Source: UBA2185 sp964564625 (lineage in GTDB: Bacteria; Desulfobacterota; Syntrophia; Syntrophales; UBA2185). From it: a stretch of 64,000 nucleotides of DNA. The stretch covers positions 1-64,000 of the forward strand of contig CAZMBE010000014.1 of assembly GCA_964564625.1 (NCBI GenBank), in the 5' to 3' direction. Made by a program: the position numbers and the translations under genes. Each line of letters starts with the position of its first letter. Position 1 is the first letter of the stretch. Under the pieces are notes generated by a model. It searched no databases. It saw nothing but the letters and a program-made list of their open reading frames with translations, and had not been told where the DNA came from. Of the stretch, positions 50,445 through 58,836 are shown piece by piece.

Positions 50445-50474
50445 TTGACAAGGAAAATTCCTTTAGCTTATAGT
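50445..50474 (+). promoter_or_regulatory. Promoter of AOR-2 with palindrome in the spacer
   Basis: TTGACA (50445-50450), 18-bp spacer, TATAGT (50469-50474). The palindrome AAGGAA-AA-TTCCTT spans 50450-50463, between -35 and -10, an operator-like position. The AOR-2 start follows 96 bp later. Confidence 0.7.
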
Positions 50475-50569
50475 GCTGCGTCTAATGCAGATTCCTGTTA
50501 CTACATACGCATTTGAAAATAAACACTGTCCAACCGCAGAAAAGACAAGACCACGGTAAGGAGAACCAC

Positions 50570-52753
50570 ATGAAGTACACCAAATCAAATCTGATGCGCG
50601 GATACGCAAATAAGATTCTCACTATTGATCTTGTGAATGGTGTGATAAAAGAGAACGGCCTTGATCCGAAAGTAAGGGATTATTTTGTCGGAGGCAGGGC
50701 TCTGGGCTTATATCTGCTCTATAAACGAATAACGCCGGGCATGAGTCCTTATGCCCCTGAGAATCCATTGATTTTTTCCCCTGGCCCATTGGCGGGCGTT
50801 CCCCAGTTTCCAGGGACGAGCAAGTGCATGGCAGTTTCTCTGTCACCCCATACGGGAATTCCCGGAATATCGAATTTTGGCGGGCATTTCGGGGCACACG
50901 TCAAGTATGCCGGTTTTGATATCATCGAGATCACGGGAAAATCAGAAAAGGATATATTTATTCTTATCAATGGTTTTGAAAATCAGGTAACAATACTTGA
51001 TGCGCCCCGTATCGACCGGGTATTTGATCTGGAGAGATTCATTGTGGATGCGTACACAGGGAAAGGATACGACGAAAAGGACATTACGTTTGTCACGACC
51101 GGAGTGGGTGCAGCCAACACCACATACGGCTGTATCAACAGTCATTACTTCGATCCGACAAAAACGGCTGGTGGACAGAAGGGGTTTTTCAGAACGAAGC
51201 AGGCCGGCAGAACGGGACTTGGTTCGGTAATGATAGATAAAAAAATACGGTCGGTTATTGTCCTGGCGGAGTTTCCCCACGGTGAAAATCCGTATGGAGC
51301 GGCAGACTGGGAAAAAGCGAAAAGGGCGGGCTTGAAGCTTTCAAAGGTTGTCCGCGAGGTAGATCCCGTGTCATTGAAAATGTCCCGCCAGGGAAGCGCG
51401 GGGCTGATAAGCTTCATGAATAATGAGAACTATAAGTCACTGCCGGTGAACAATTACCAGTACGGTTCGGATCCGAGGGCCGAGCAAATCAGCGGGAAAT
51501 TTTATGAGGAGAACCTCTTCGATCACAGGGGAATGGACGGATGTTTTCCCGGATGTTCTCTGCGGTGCACCAAGGGCGGCTGGGTTACCCTGTCATTCGG
51601 TGATCAAAAGGGTAAAAAGGTCTGGGTCGATGGACCCGAATACGAAACGGCGTGCGGTTTCGGTTCGAACTTGGGGATATGGAATGCCGAGGCCATCATG
51701 GAAGCAAACTGGCATTGCGACAATTTGGGGATCGATACCATTACCACTGCCGTCATTATTGCCTTTCTGATGGAGTGCTTCCAGAGGGGCTATCTTTCGA
51801 AAGAGGATACTGATGGCGTAGAGCTTACATGGGGAGATGATCAATCTGTATTGCGTTTCCTTCACCAGATTTCCCACCGGGAAACCGAGTTTGCCCGGGA
51901 AGCGGGAAAAGGGATGGTGAGCTTGGTCGAATGGGTATGCCGCAAGTATGTTCAAAGAACGGGCTGTGAGAATCCAAAGAAGGAGCTCATGAAATTTTCC
52001 ATGCAGGCGAAAGGGCTCCCGTTTTCTCTCTACAGAACACACAGGTCTTTGTCCATGCAGGCTTCATACGCGGCAGCCAGCGATATAGGGGCACATCACG
52101 CCGCTGCGTGGCTGATCAAGGTAGATTTGCTGGGTGCGTTTCCCACCTTGCAGGATAAAGCTCGAGCGTTGATTACATACCCCAGGGTAAGACTTGGAAA
52201 TGATAATCTTGGTCTCTGTAAGCTCCCATGGGTGGATGTGTTTAACCCTGAATCAGAAAAAGTAAAAGATACGGATAAATTCATCAATCCTGCTTCTCAG
52301 GAGATGTATGCGGAATTCTATAACGGCATGCTCGGGACGAATCTCACATGGGAAAAAATTTACGAACAGACGGACCGTGATATCAATTTACAGAGGGTAA
52401 TGAATGCCACGATCTTCGGCAAAGATACGGGAGGAAAGGACTGGATTCCCGACAGGGCCATAGGTCCGACGGACGATGATCTCTACGGCGCCGAAAGGGA
52501 ATATCACGATGCAGAGGTAAGCAGGATATCAGGGGGGCCACTCGAAGATATTCAGAAAATGGATACAAAACAAAAGAGGGAACTCCTCATGAACTTTAGA
52601 AAAGAGCAATTGCGGAAGTTGATACAGACCTACTACAGTGAGCGGGGCTGGAATGCAATGGGAGTGCCGAAAGTCGAGACCCTCAAGCAGATTGGATTGT
52701 GGGAGTTACTGACACAGGAAACACAAATGAAGATTATGGAACTAAACGGTTAA
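50570..52753 (+). CDS. Aldehyde ferredoxin oxidoreductase-family protein (AOR-2)
   Basis: 727 residues from ATG 50570 (AAGGAGAACCAC upstream). The AOR fold shows in GYANKILTIDLVNGV, GRALGLYLLYKRI, SNFGGHFGAHVKYAGFDIIEITG and TGLGSVMIDKKIRSVIVLA. The cluster motif is GCFPGCSLRC, C-x3-C-x3-C, not the C-x2-C-x3-C of AOR-1; the fourth Cys is in NLGLC. It is longer than AOR-1 by 67 residues, mainly a central insertion (GAANTTYGCINSHYFDPTKTAG) and an extended C-terminus. It is monocistronic with its own promoter and terminator, so its electron partner is elsewhere. Substrate unknown. Confidence 0.88.
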   Translation: MKYTKSNLMRGYANKILTIDLVNGVIKENGLDPKVRDYFVGGRALGLYLLYKRITPGMSPYAPENPLIFSPGPLAGVPQFPGTSKCMAVSLSPHTGIPGISNFGGHFGAHVKYAGFDIIEITGKSEKDIFILINGFENQVTILDAPRIDRVFDLERFIVDAYTGKGYDEKDITFVTTGVGAANTTYGCINSHYFDPTKTAGGQKGFFRTKQAGRTGLGSVMIDKKIRSVIVLAEFPHGENPYGAADWEKAKRAGLKLSKVVREVDPVSLKMSRQGSAGLISFMNNENYKSLPVNNYQYGSDPRAEQISGKFYEENLFDHRGMDGCFPGCSLRCTKGGWVTLSFGDQKGKKVWVDGPEYETACGFGSNLGIWNAEAIMEANWHCDNLGIDTITTAVIIAFLMECFQRGYLSKEDTDGVELTWGDDQSVLRFLHQISHRETEFAREAGKGMVSLVEWVCRKYVQRTGCENPKKELMKFSMQAKGLPFSLYRTHRSLSMQASYAAASDIGAHHAAAWLIKVDLLGAFPTLQDKARALITYPRVRLGNDNLGLCKLPWVDVFNPESEKVKDTDKFINPASQEMYAEFYNGMLGTNLTWEKIYEQTDRDINLQRVMNATIFGKDTGGKDWIPDRAIGPTDDDLYGAEREYHDAEVSRISGGPLEDIQKMDTKQKRELLMNFRKEQLRKLIQTYYSERGWNAMGVPKVETLKQIGLWELLTQETQMKIMELNG

Positions 52754-52774
52754 CATATTTGTAAACGACGTATG

Positions 52775-52821
52775 AAGCATCCCCCCTTGGCCGATAGGAT
52801 GGACAAGGGGGGATGCTTTTT
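52775..52821 (+). terminator. Intrinsic terminator after AOR-2
   Basis: AAGCATCCCCCCTTG and CAAGGGGGGATGCTT pair perfectly around a 17-nt loop and are followed by TTTT. It ends just before the typA ribosome site (start 52839). Confidence 0.85.
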
Positions 52822-52838
52822 AAGAAAGAGGCAACCAC

Positions 52839-54662
52839 ATGCGTAAGCAGAACATAAGAAATATCGCCATCATTGCCCACGTTGATCATGGCAAAACGAC
52901 CCTTGTTGACGCCATGCTGAAGCAAACGGGTACCTTTCGGGAGCATCAGGAAATCGCGGAGCGGGTGATGGACTCCATGGATCTCGAGAGAGAGCGGGGG
53001 ATCACAATCATGGCAAAGAATACGGCCATATGGTACGACAGCGTCAAGATCAATATCGTGGACACGCCGGGACATGCGGATTTCGGCGGCGAGGTTGAAC
53101 GGAGCCTGAATATGGTCGATGGGGCCATATTGCTCGTCGATGCGAGCGAGGGCCCCCTTCCGCAGACCAGGTTCGTTGTGAAAAAAGCCCTGGCCAGACA
53201 GCTGCCCGTTGTGGTCGTTATCAACAAGATCGACCGGGGCGATGCCCGGATCGAAGAGGTAATCAATGAGATTTACGATCTTTTTATTGATCTCGATGCT
53301 CGTGATCAGCAGATCGAGTTTCCCATCCTCTATACCAACGCCAAACGGGGTATCGCCCACCTGAAGCCGGGAGATCAATCGGAAAACTTGAAGCCCCTGT
53401 TTGATGCCATCTGTTCCGCTATACCTGGTCCTGAGGTCGATGACGAGCATGTTCCCCAGTTCCTGGTGACGAATCTCGATTACGATTCCTATGTGGGGCA
53501 GATCGCCATCGGGCGCCTGATCAACGGAGCGCTCGCGATGAATCAGACCTATGCCCTTTGCGGAGAAAATGCGATCACGCCCGGTGTCAGATTTTCCGCC
53601 CTTTACACATTTCACGGTTTGAAGAAAAAGCAGGTCGAGGCCGTCGAAGCCGGTGACATCATCGCCTTTGCCGGCGTCGAATCCATCAGTATCGGCGATA
53701 CGATTACATCACAGGAAAATCCCCTCCCGCTCCCGCGGATACACATCGACGCGCCCACCGTCTCTATGATCTTTTACGTCAACAACAGCCCCTTTGCCGG
53801 CAGGGAAGGGAAGTATTTGACGTCACGCCATCTTCTTGAACGTCTGGAAAGGGAAAGTTTCCGGAACGTCGCGCTGAAAATGAAGCCGTTGGAGCGTAAA
53901 GACGCCTTCGAGGTCTGCGGGCGGGGGGAGCTGCAGATGGCCGTGCTGATCGAGACCATGCGCCGGGAAGGCTATGAACTCATGGTGTCCAAGCCGAACG
54001 TTATCACGAAAAAAGAAAATGGTAAAACCCTGGAACCTGTGGAGCGTGTTTTTATCGATATTCCTGAAGCATTCGTCGGTATTGTGACGGAAAAGCTTTC
54101 GGTGAGAAAAGGGCGTATGGTCCACCTCATCAACAAGGGAAGCGGCCGGGTCAACCTGGAGTTCCTGGTTCCCTGCCGGGGCCTCATCGGGTTCCGCAGT
54201 CATTTCCTTACGGATACCAAAGGGGCGGGTGTTATGAATACGCTCTTTGAAGACTATGAGCCGTGGTTCGGGCCGATCCCGCAACGGGCAAGCGGCGCCC
54301 TTCTGGCCGATAGAAGCGGCAGGGTAACGACCTATGCCAGCCTGGCCATGGTTGACCGCGGTGAACTCTTCGTCGAGGTGGGGACTGAGGTGTATGGGGG
54401 GATGATCATCGGCGAGCGCAATCGCACCGGTGATATGGGGGTGAATATTACCAAGGAAAAAAAGCTCACAAATATCAGGAGTTCGACGGCGGAAGCGACG
54501 GTAACGTTAAGGCCTCCGCGGCCGCTGTCCCTTGATCAGTCCATTGAGTTTATCGCTGAAGACGAACTGGTGGAAATCACACCGCAGCACATCCGCCTGC
54601 GCAAGATGGAACTCGATCCCAACAAACGGTCATCAAGACGAAGGGAAGACAATAATCCCTAA
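52839..54662 (+). CDS. typA: Translational GTPase TypA/BipA
   Basis: 607 residues. G-domain motifs AHVDHGKTTL (G1), RGITI (G2 region), DTPGHADFGGEV (G3), NKIDR (G4), then domains II, III and V with CGRGELQMAVLIETMRREGYE and GLIGFRSHFLTDTKGAGVMNT. TypA binds the ribosome and helps 50S assembly and stress adaptation. Length is normal for the family. AAAGAGGC precedes the start. CCCCCTTG hairpins flank the gene on both sides. Confidence 0.96.
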   Translation: MRKQNIRNIAIIAHVDHGKTTLVDAMLKQTGTFREHQEIAERVMDSMDLERERGITIMAKNTAIWYDSVKINIVDTPGHADFGGEVERSLNMVDGAILLVDASEGPLPQTRFVVKKALARQLPVVVVINKIDRGDARIEEVINEIYDLFIDLDARDQQIEFPILYTNAKRGIAHLKPGDQSENLKPLFDAICSAIPGPEVDDEHVPQFLVTNLDYDSYVGQIAIGRLINGALAMNQTYALCGENAITPGVRFSALYTFHGLKKKQVEAVEAGDIIAFAGVESISIGDTITSQENPLPLPRIHIDAPTVSMIFYVNNSPFAGREGKYLTSRHLLERLERESFRNVALKMKPLERKDAFEVCGRGELQMAVLIETMRREGYELMVSKPNVITKKENGKTLEPVERVFIDIPEAFVGIVTEKLSVRKGRMVHLINKGSGRVNLEFLVPCRGLIGFRSHFLTDTKGAGVMNTLFEDYEPWFGPIPQRASGALLADRSGRVTTYASLAMVDRGELFVEVGTEVYGGMIIGERNRTGDMGVNITKEKKLTNIRSSTAEATVTLRPPRPLSLDQSIEFIAEDELVEITPQHIRLRKMELDPNKRSSRRREDNNP

Positions 54663-54680
54663 CCGTCATAATGATTGATC

Positions 54681-54730
54681 CCCCCTTGCCGACTTTCACA
54701 TTGATCGGCCCACCAAAGAAGGCAAGGGGG
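54681..54730. terminator. Hairpin after typA
   Basis: CCCCCTTGCC (54681-54690) and GGCAAGGGGG (54721-54730) are perfect 10-bp arms with a 30-nt loop, 18 bp after the typA stop. No T-tract follows. The core equals that of the AOR-2 terminator. Confidence 0.45.
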
Positions 54731-54735
54731 CATCT

Positions 54736-54894
54736 TCAGGAGACTTCTTGCATCAGCTTAGCCATAGAAAAACAATTCCAAAAGTGTATGGCAGAAAGAT
54801 CGCACAGACGGGAATATACCACTTTGTCAGTGAATATCTCTGAAATGGAAATAGAGGGTGGAATAAAAACTGGTTGGAATAAATAGTTGCGCAT
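54736..54894 (-). CDS. 52-codon ORF behind the cobalamin riboswitch
   Basis: From ATG 54894, with GGGAGGGAAC directly upstream, reading MRNYLFQPVFIPPSIS, then SEIFTDKVVYSRLCDLSAIHFWNCFSMAKLMQEVS. No domain is recognised. The ribosome site is the one expected to be controlled by the riboswitch at 54919-55061, so translation is plausible, but the protein may be a remnant of a deleted B12-related gene. It converges with typA. Confidence 0.35.
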   Translation of the reverse strand: MRNYLFQPVFIPPSISISEIFTDKVVYSRLCDLSAIHFWNCFSMAKLMQEVS

Positions 54895-54918
54895 GTTCCC
54901 TCCCGCGAGGATATTCAC

Positions 54919-55061
54919 GATGGATTGGTCTTCCGGCTTCAGGCTGCCTACTCACCCGCCTTCCCATCACGCTTTGGGTGTGACAGTGGCTCTTCGGGCT
55001 TTCGTTCCCTTCACGGCTGCGGGGCAGCGGGGGCGTTTAACCCCTCTTCCACACATCCATC
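54919..55061 (-). ncRNA. Cobalamin (B12) riboswitch
   Basis: On the minus strand GATGGAT (5') pairs with ATCCATC (3') as P1. Inside are GCCACTG, GGGAAGGC and AAGCCGGAAGACC, the conserved cobalamin-aptamer blocks including a B12 box (consensus AAGCCAGGAGACC). Downstream, CCTC can pair with GAGG of the ribosome site (TCCTCGCGGGAGGG), consistent with translational control. A TTGACA at 55119-55124 could serve as -35. The only ORF after it is the 52-codon frame. Confidence 0.85.
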
Positions 55062-55141
55062 TTTAATCTTTTTTCATGAACGAAATGGTGTATGATCCCT
55101 AACAAAGACAAACTCCTTTGTCAAGAATTAATTGGCAGGGG

Positions 55142-55507
55142 TCACGCGATGATGTCAATCAGCTGTTTTTCCATCTCATCTTTGGTTTGAATAGTCTTAA
55201 TATTTGCGCTGAAATCATGCTCTGTGACGATGAGGTTAACAAGTTCCTCCGCCACGTTCACATTTGAAGATTCCAGATTTTGAGCTCTTTCTTCCGGAGG
55301 TAATGCCTCATCAGGGGGTAATGGGTCTCCGGGTGTACCGATGCGGCTGATGGAGACTTTGACACCTGAAGGATAGACTTCTTCCATTTCTACCCTGCTC
55401 TTTTTGAAATTATTCGTCTCAGAATTGGCAATATTGTTTGCCGTAACATCTATTTTCCGGAAGAAAGCCCCAAGTGCGGAAAGGGCGGCATTAAATGCGT
55501 CAGACAT
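55142..55507 (-). CDS. FlgC-like flagellar basal-body rod-domain protein, isolated
   Basis: 121 residues. The N-terminal FNAALSALGAFFRKIDVTANNIANSETNNFKKSR is the flagellar rod/hook N-terminal helix (ANNIAN motif) and the C-terminal NLESSNVNVAEELVNLIVTEHDFSANIKTI is the matching C-terminal rod domain; the middle is short as in FlgC. No other flagellar gene is present, so it may be a moonlighting or remnant copy. It is followed by the cobalamin riboswitch. Confidence 0.82.
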   Translation of the reverse strand: MSDAFNAALSALGAFFRKIDVTANNIANSETNNFKKSRVEMEEVYPSGVKVSISRIGTPGDPLPPDEALPPEERAQNLESSNVNVAEELVNLIVTEHDFSANIKTIQTKDEMEKQLIDIIA

Positions 55508-55598
55508 ACGTACCCCTCGTTAAAGTAGTGTTCAATTATTATCGGCTTTCTGAAAAAAAACTTAAATTCAATGAAACGTGGAGTTGGTTCTCCTCTGA

Positions 55599-56468
55599 TT
55601 ATCCGAACCAGCCTATCAAAAATACGCCCGTTATCATTATGACAGCTCCTGTCAATCTCTCCCCGATTTTTTCTTCCTTAAACAACAGTGCTCCGTAGAT
55701 TACGCCGAATAGGAGGCTTGTCCGTTTCAGTGATATCATATAGGCGACATTTGTCATGGAAATAGCCAGCACATGACTGAAGATAGCGACTGATACAATA
55801 ATACCAAGAATTAAACCGATGAAAGGTTTTTTTGTTAGATCTTTCCGGGGTCTGGGTTTTACTGCTAACGGAAGAAAAGCGAACATAAACGCTGTAAAGG
55901 CCACATTATAAATGATGCCAAAAAAATAGGGATTTGAATGGTGAATGGCAAGTTTGCCGATTGTTGATGTGAAGGCGTAGATAAAAGAAACAAACAGCAT
56001 CAGGCGCGACCCCGGTTCTGTAAAAATAGCCCTCAAAGGGCCGAAGATTCCGTACTTAGTCGTTGAGATATTGAGGCAGTATGCCCCTGCTATGATAAGA
56101 ACAATTCCCAAGAATCCGCCGGCACTGATTTTTTCACCTAAGATTATCCAGCCTGTTAAGATAATGAAACCGGGAGTAAATGCTAAGAATGGTACCGACA
56201 AAGACAGGGGTGAGGCTTTAAGGGCTTTCATGTAGCAATACAATGCTAATACTTCCAGTGGCAAACCGATAAGTATACAGAGCCAGAATGTCATATCCGG
56301 GGTGACTAAGGGGATAAAAAAAAGAGATATGAGCAACCAGGGCAGGGCATAGCCAATCCTGATTAGCCCCATGGCATAGGGAGACTGATCAGAGAAAAAT
56401 TTTTTTGTTAAAGCATCAGACGTGGCGAGGCTAAAAGCGGCAAGTAAAGAAAGAAAAAACCATGACAC
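55599..56468 (-). CDS. EamA/DMT-family transporter
   Basis: 289 residues with ten hydrophobic helices in two five-helix halves: SLLAAFSLATSDALTKKFF...GWIILGEKISAGGFLGIVLIIAGAYCLN and SVAIFSHVLAISMTNVAYMISLKRTSLLFGVIYGALLFKEEKIGERLTGAVIMITGVFLIG. This is the EamA (DMT) duplication. Members export or import metabolites such as amino acids; substrate unknown. The next genes are unrelated. Confidence 0.9.
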   Translation of the reverse strand: MSWFFLSLLAAFSLATSDALTKKFFSDQSPYAMGLIRIGYALPWLLISLFFIPLVTPDMTFWLCILIGLPLEVLALYCYMKALKASPLSLSVPFLAFTPGFIILTGWIILGEKISAGGFLGIVLIIAGAYCLNISTTKYGIFGPLRAIFTEPGSRLMLFVSFIYAFTSTIGKLAIHHSNPYFFGIIYNVAFTAFMFAFLPLAVKPRPRKDLTKKPFIGLILGIIVSVAIFSHVLAISMTNVAYMISLKRTSLLFGVIYGALLFKEEKIGERLTGAVIMITGVFLIGWFG

Positions 56469-56507
56469 GGGGTGATATCACTTTCCGATTTTATGTGTCA
56501 CAATGAA

Positions 56508-57251
56508 TTACCTTTGCTGTTGCGGCAATGGTGTCGGTTGCACCCACTTGTTTGTACTGCCATCATAAAACCACTTGTCAGGAAATCCTCGGCGTTTTGT
56601 AAACGTGGGATTTTTTGCCCAGGCAGTCAACTCTTTATAAGCCTCATGAATTTTTCTGAATGTAGCGGCATTCCCCCCTATATCAGGGTGGTGTATTTTT
56701 GCCTGACACCGGTAGGCATCCTTTATTCGCTTTAATAATTCGGTAGCGCTCAATTCTGATTTATCAAGTTTAAGGTTAGATAAATGCATCGTCTTAATGG
56801 AAGGTACTTTTAACATTGACGGCTTCACAGAAACTGCCGGCGCATTTGTCCGGACAGCTTGTGCAAGAACATAGTGCGAGGCTAAATATCGTTTATTTGT
56901 TCGTTTCTTTTCTTTCCACCAGATGCTTCCAAGCATATCAGCCATTTTGCTGAAATCTTCCGAAGGTTTCTTGCCGGGAGATCGTGGATAGAAGAAGCTG
57001 AACATCTCCTCAGATCCATAGGGGAGCATGTCCAATATGATCATCACATCGGAAAAATAAAATGTTGCATATTTTACATTAAGTGCTTTTATTAAACCGG
57101 TTCTTACGTCCAACTTATAATGAAGCCGTTTCCGGCAATCCATGGAGCAGTACCTGCGACGACCTATAGTAACTAAGGCTCCACAGGCAAGGCATCTCCT
57201 TATTTTCTTGCCAGTTGGCTCTATGATATTTCTGACGGTTAATTGTTTCAT
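56508..57251 (-). CDS. J-domain protein with N-terminal zinc motif
   Basis: 247 residues from ATG 57251 (a GTG five codons earlier is possible). The N-terminal CLACG...YCSMDC (four Cys, about 20-39) is a zinc finger; the C-terminal J domain (about 172-220) has the HPD motif in AKIHHPDIGGNAATFRKIHEAYKEL. The middle is helical and unrecognised. It is a DnaJ-like DnaK co-chaperone of unusual order, with the J domain at the C-terminus. Confidence 0.82.
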   Translation of the reverse strand: MKQLTVRNIIEPTGKKIRRCLACGALVTIGRRRYCSMDCRKRLHYKLDVRTGLIKALNVKYATFYFSDVMIILDMLPYGSEEMFSFFYPRSPGKKPSEDFSKMADMLGSIWWKEKKRTNKRYLASHYVLAQAVRTNAPAVSVKPSMLKVPSIKTMHLSNLKLDKSELSATELLKRIKDAYRCQAKIHHPDIGGNAATFRKIHEAYKELTAWAKNPTFTKRRGFPDKWFYDGSTNKWVQPTPLPQQQR

Positions 57252-57412
57252 AGTAATGTCGTACACAAGAGAGTATAATATGCCTTGTCAAATAGTACAG
57301 AACGCTGTGAATGTCAACCGCATTCCATATTTCATCTTGCCTCAACCGGGTTCATTATAGTAATAAATTTAGAGTAAAAGATTAAGAATAACCCCTCATC
57401 GAGGTCGTCAAC

Positions 57413-58138
57413 GTGGCTATGATTTCAAATAAATGGGCCCGGTTCATAGTTTTGTGTACCATCCTCTTCTGTACATTCCCTGCCGATGCGCTGTCGGATG
57501 TCATAGTCTATGATATTGTGGCGTTCCCGGGCGAGGAGGTCATGCTCAAGGCCGAGACCCGGGGAGGATTATTCAAGAGTAGGGGAGAGCTTGTAGAGTT
57601 TCTTGTCAATAGGAGGTCCATCGGGAAAAACCTTTCCGGCACCGATGGCTTTGCTGTGAAATGGTTTGTTCCGCTGACAGCAGGTCTATACAAAATAAAC
57701 GCAAGATGCGGCGAAGATAAAGACAGCGGTATTCTCCTTGCAGTGGGCAAGAAAACCAAGATTGTGTTTGTTGATGTCGAAGGAAGTTTATTGGAGGAGG
57801 CATTTGGAATAAGAACGAGACCTGGAAGCGCAAAGGCTGTTCAAAAAATACAGAAAAGATTCCCCGTAGTATTTCTCCAGAAAGGTCTTATGGGTGTGAA
57901 AGCGATGAAGTCATGGCTGAAGAAGAATGATTTTCCCTTGGCTCCTGTACTGCCCTGGAACAGGGGTGACGTGTTTGGGGAAATTGCGGAGAAAGGTTTG
58001 AAGATTCAGGCGGTAGTTGGGAAACCGGAGGTGATTGAATCCGCAGAGATGCATAAATTTCAAGCCTTCAGCTTTGATTCCATGGAGGATGCGGAAGTAG
58101 TAGAGACCTGGGAAGAGGTAGAGAAAAAATTAAAATGA
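57413..58138 (+). CDS. Exported protein with HAD-like domain
   Basis: 241 residues from GTG 57413 (GAGG eight bases upstream). A signal peptide ends near residue 28; residues about 30-105 look like an extracellular beta domain (PGEEVMLKAETRGGL; TDGFAVKWFVPLTAGLYKINARCG) and residues about 115-235 resemble the HAD/LNS2 core (KIVFVDVEGSLLEEAFG, RFPVVFLQKGLMGVKAMKSWLKKNDF). The first HAD Asp is present in VDVEGS (DxE, not DxD), so phosphatase activity is doubtful. It overlaps thiE by 9 bp at their 3' ends. Confidence 0.6.
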   Translation: MAMISNKWARFIVLCTILFCTFPADALSDVIVYDIVAFPGEEVMLKAETRGGLFKSRGELVEFLVNRRSIGKNLSGTDGFAVKWFVPLTAGLYKINARCGEDKDSGILLAVGKKTKIVFVDVEGSLLEEAFGIRTRPGSAKAVQKIQKRFPVVFLQKGLMGVKAMKSWLKKNDFPLAPVLPWNRGDVFGEIAEKGLKIQAVVGKPEVIESAEMHKFQAFSFDSMEDAEVVETWEEVEKKLK

Positions 58139-58789
58139 TGTATCCCGTATAGCTTTCCTCAGAGCTTGCACCTTGGCACCGATATCGGGAGAGCTAACAA
58201 TTTCTGTCACCAGTGCAATACATCTGGCACCCCTGCGATACACCTCAGTAATGGTGTGTTCTTTGATCCCGCCAATGGCCACAAACGGCAGACTGATATT
58301 CTTTACCACGTAATCGAGGTACTCCAATCCCACAGGATCGCACACGTCTTTCTTGGTATTCGTTGCAAAGATGGGTCCCACCCCTATATAGTCGACGCCC
58401 AGCTCTACTGCGGCTTCGGCCTGGGCGGGAGAATGAGTGGAAAGACCGATGAGCATGTTTGCTCCTGCCAGTTTTCTCACCACCCCGGGGGGCAGGTCTC
58501 CCTGACCAAGGTGTATCCCGTCTGCACCCACCAGTAAGGCCAAATCGAGGCGGTCGTTGACGATGAGCAAGACCCCGGCCTCGCTGGTCATTTCTCTGAT
58601 TTTCCGGCACTCTTCATATTGTTGCCGGTCGCTTTTCTCTTTCTCACGATACTGGATAATTCTGATCCCGGCTTCAATCATTCGCGCCACCACTTCAATG
58701 TTGCTTCTCCCCAGTGAGTATTCCTCCGCGGTAATCCCGTATATACCTGCCTCGAAAAGACAGGCGAGCCTCCTCTCATGTACCGTCAT
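58130..58789 (-). CDS. thiE: Thiamine-phosphate synthase
   Basis: 219 residues. GIYGITAEEYSLGRS, IQYREKEKSDRQ (pyrophosphate-binding), IVNDRLDLALLVGADGIHLGQGDLP, IGVGPIFATNTKKD and FVAIGGI are the ThiE blocks. It joins HMP-PP and the thiazole phosphate to thiamine phosphate. Last gene of the thiSGHE operon, 47 bp after thiH. Confidence 0.94.
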   Translation of the reverse strand: MTVHERRLACLFEAGIYGITAEEYSLGRSNIEVVARMIEAGIRIIQYREKEKSDRQQYEECRKIREMTSEAGVLLIVNDRLDLALLVGADGIHLGQGDLPPGVVRKLAGANMLIGLSTHSPAQAEAAVELGVDYIGVGPIFATNTKKDVCDPVGLEYLDYVVKNISLPFVAIGGIKEHTITEVYRRGARCIALVTEIVSSPDIGAKVQALRKAIRDTSF

Positions 58790-58836
58790 AATTTCCTCCT
58801 GCCATATCCTTCAGAGATTTATCAAAGCTGTTTAGA

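Noticed and set aside
54671..54886. 71-codon plus-strand ORF after typA
   Set aside because: Spans the hairpin and lies antisense to the riboswitch-controlled ORF; no ribosome site or domain.
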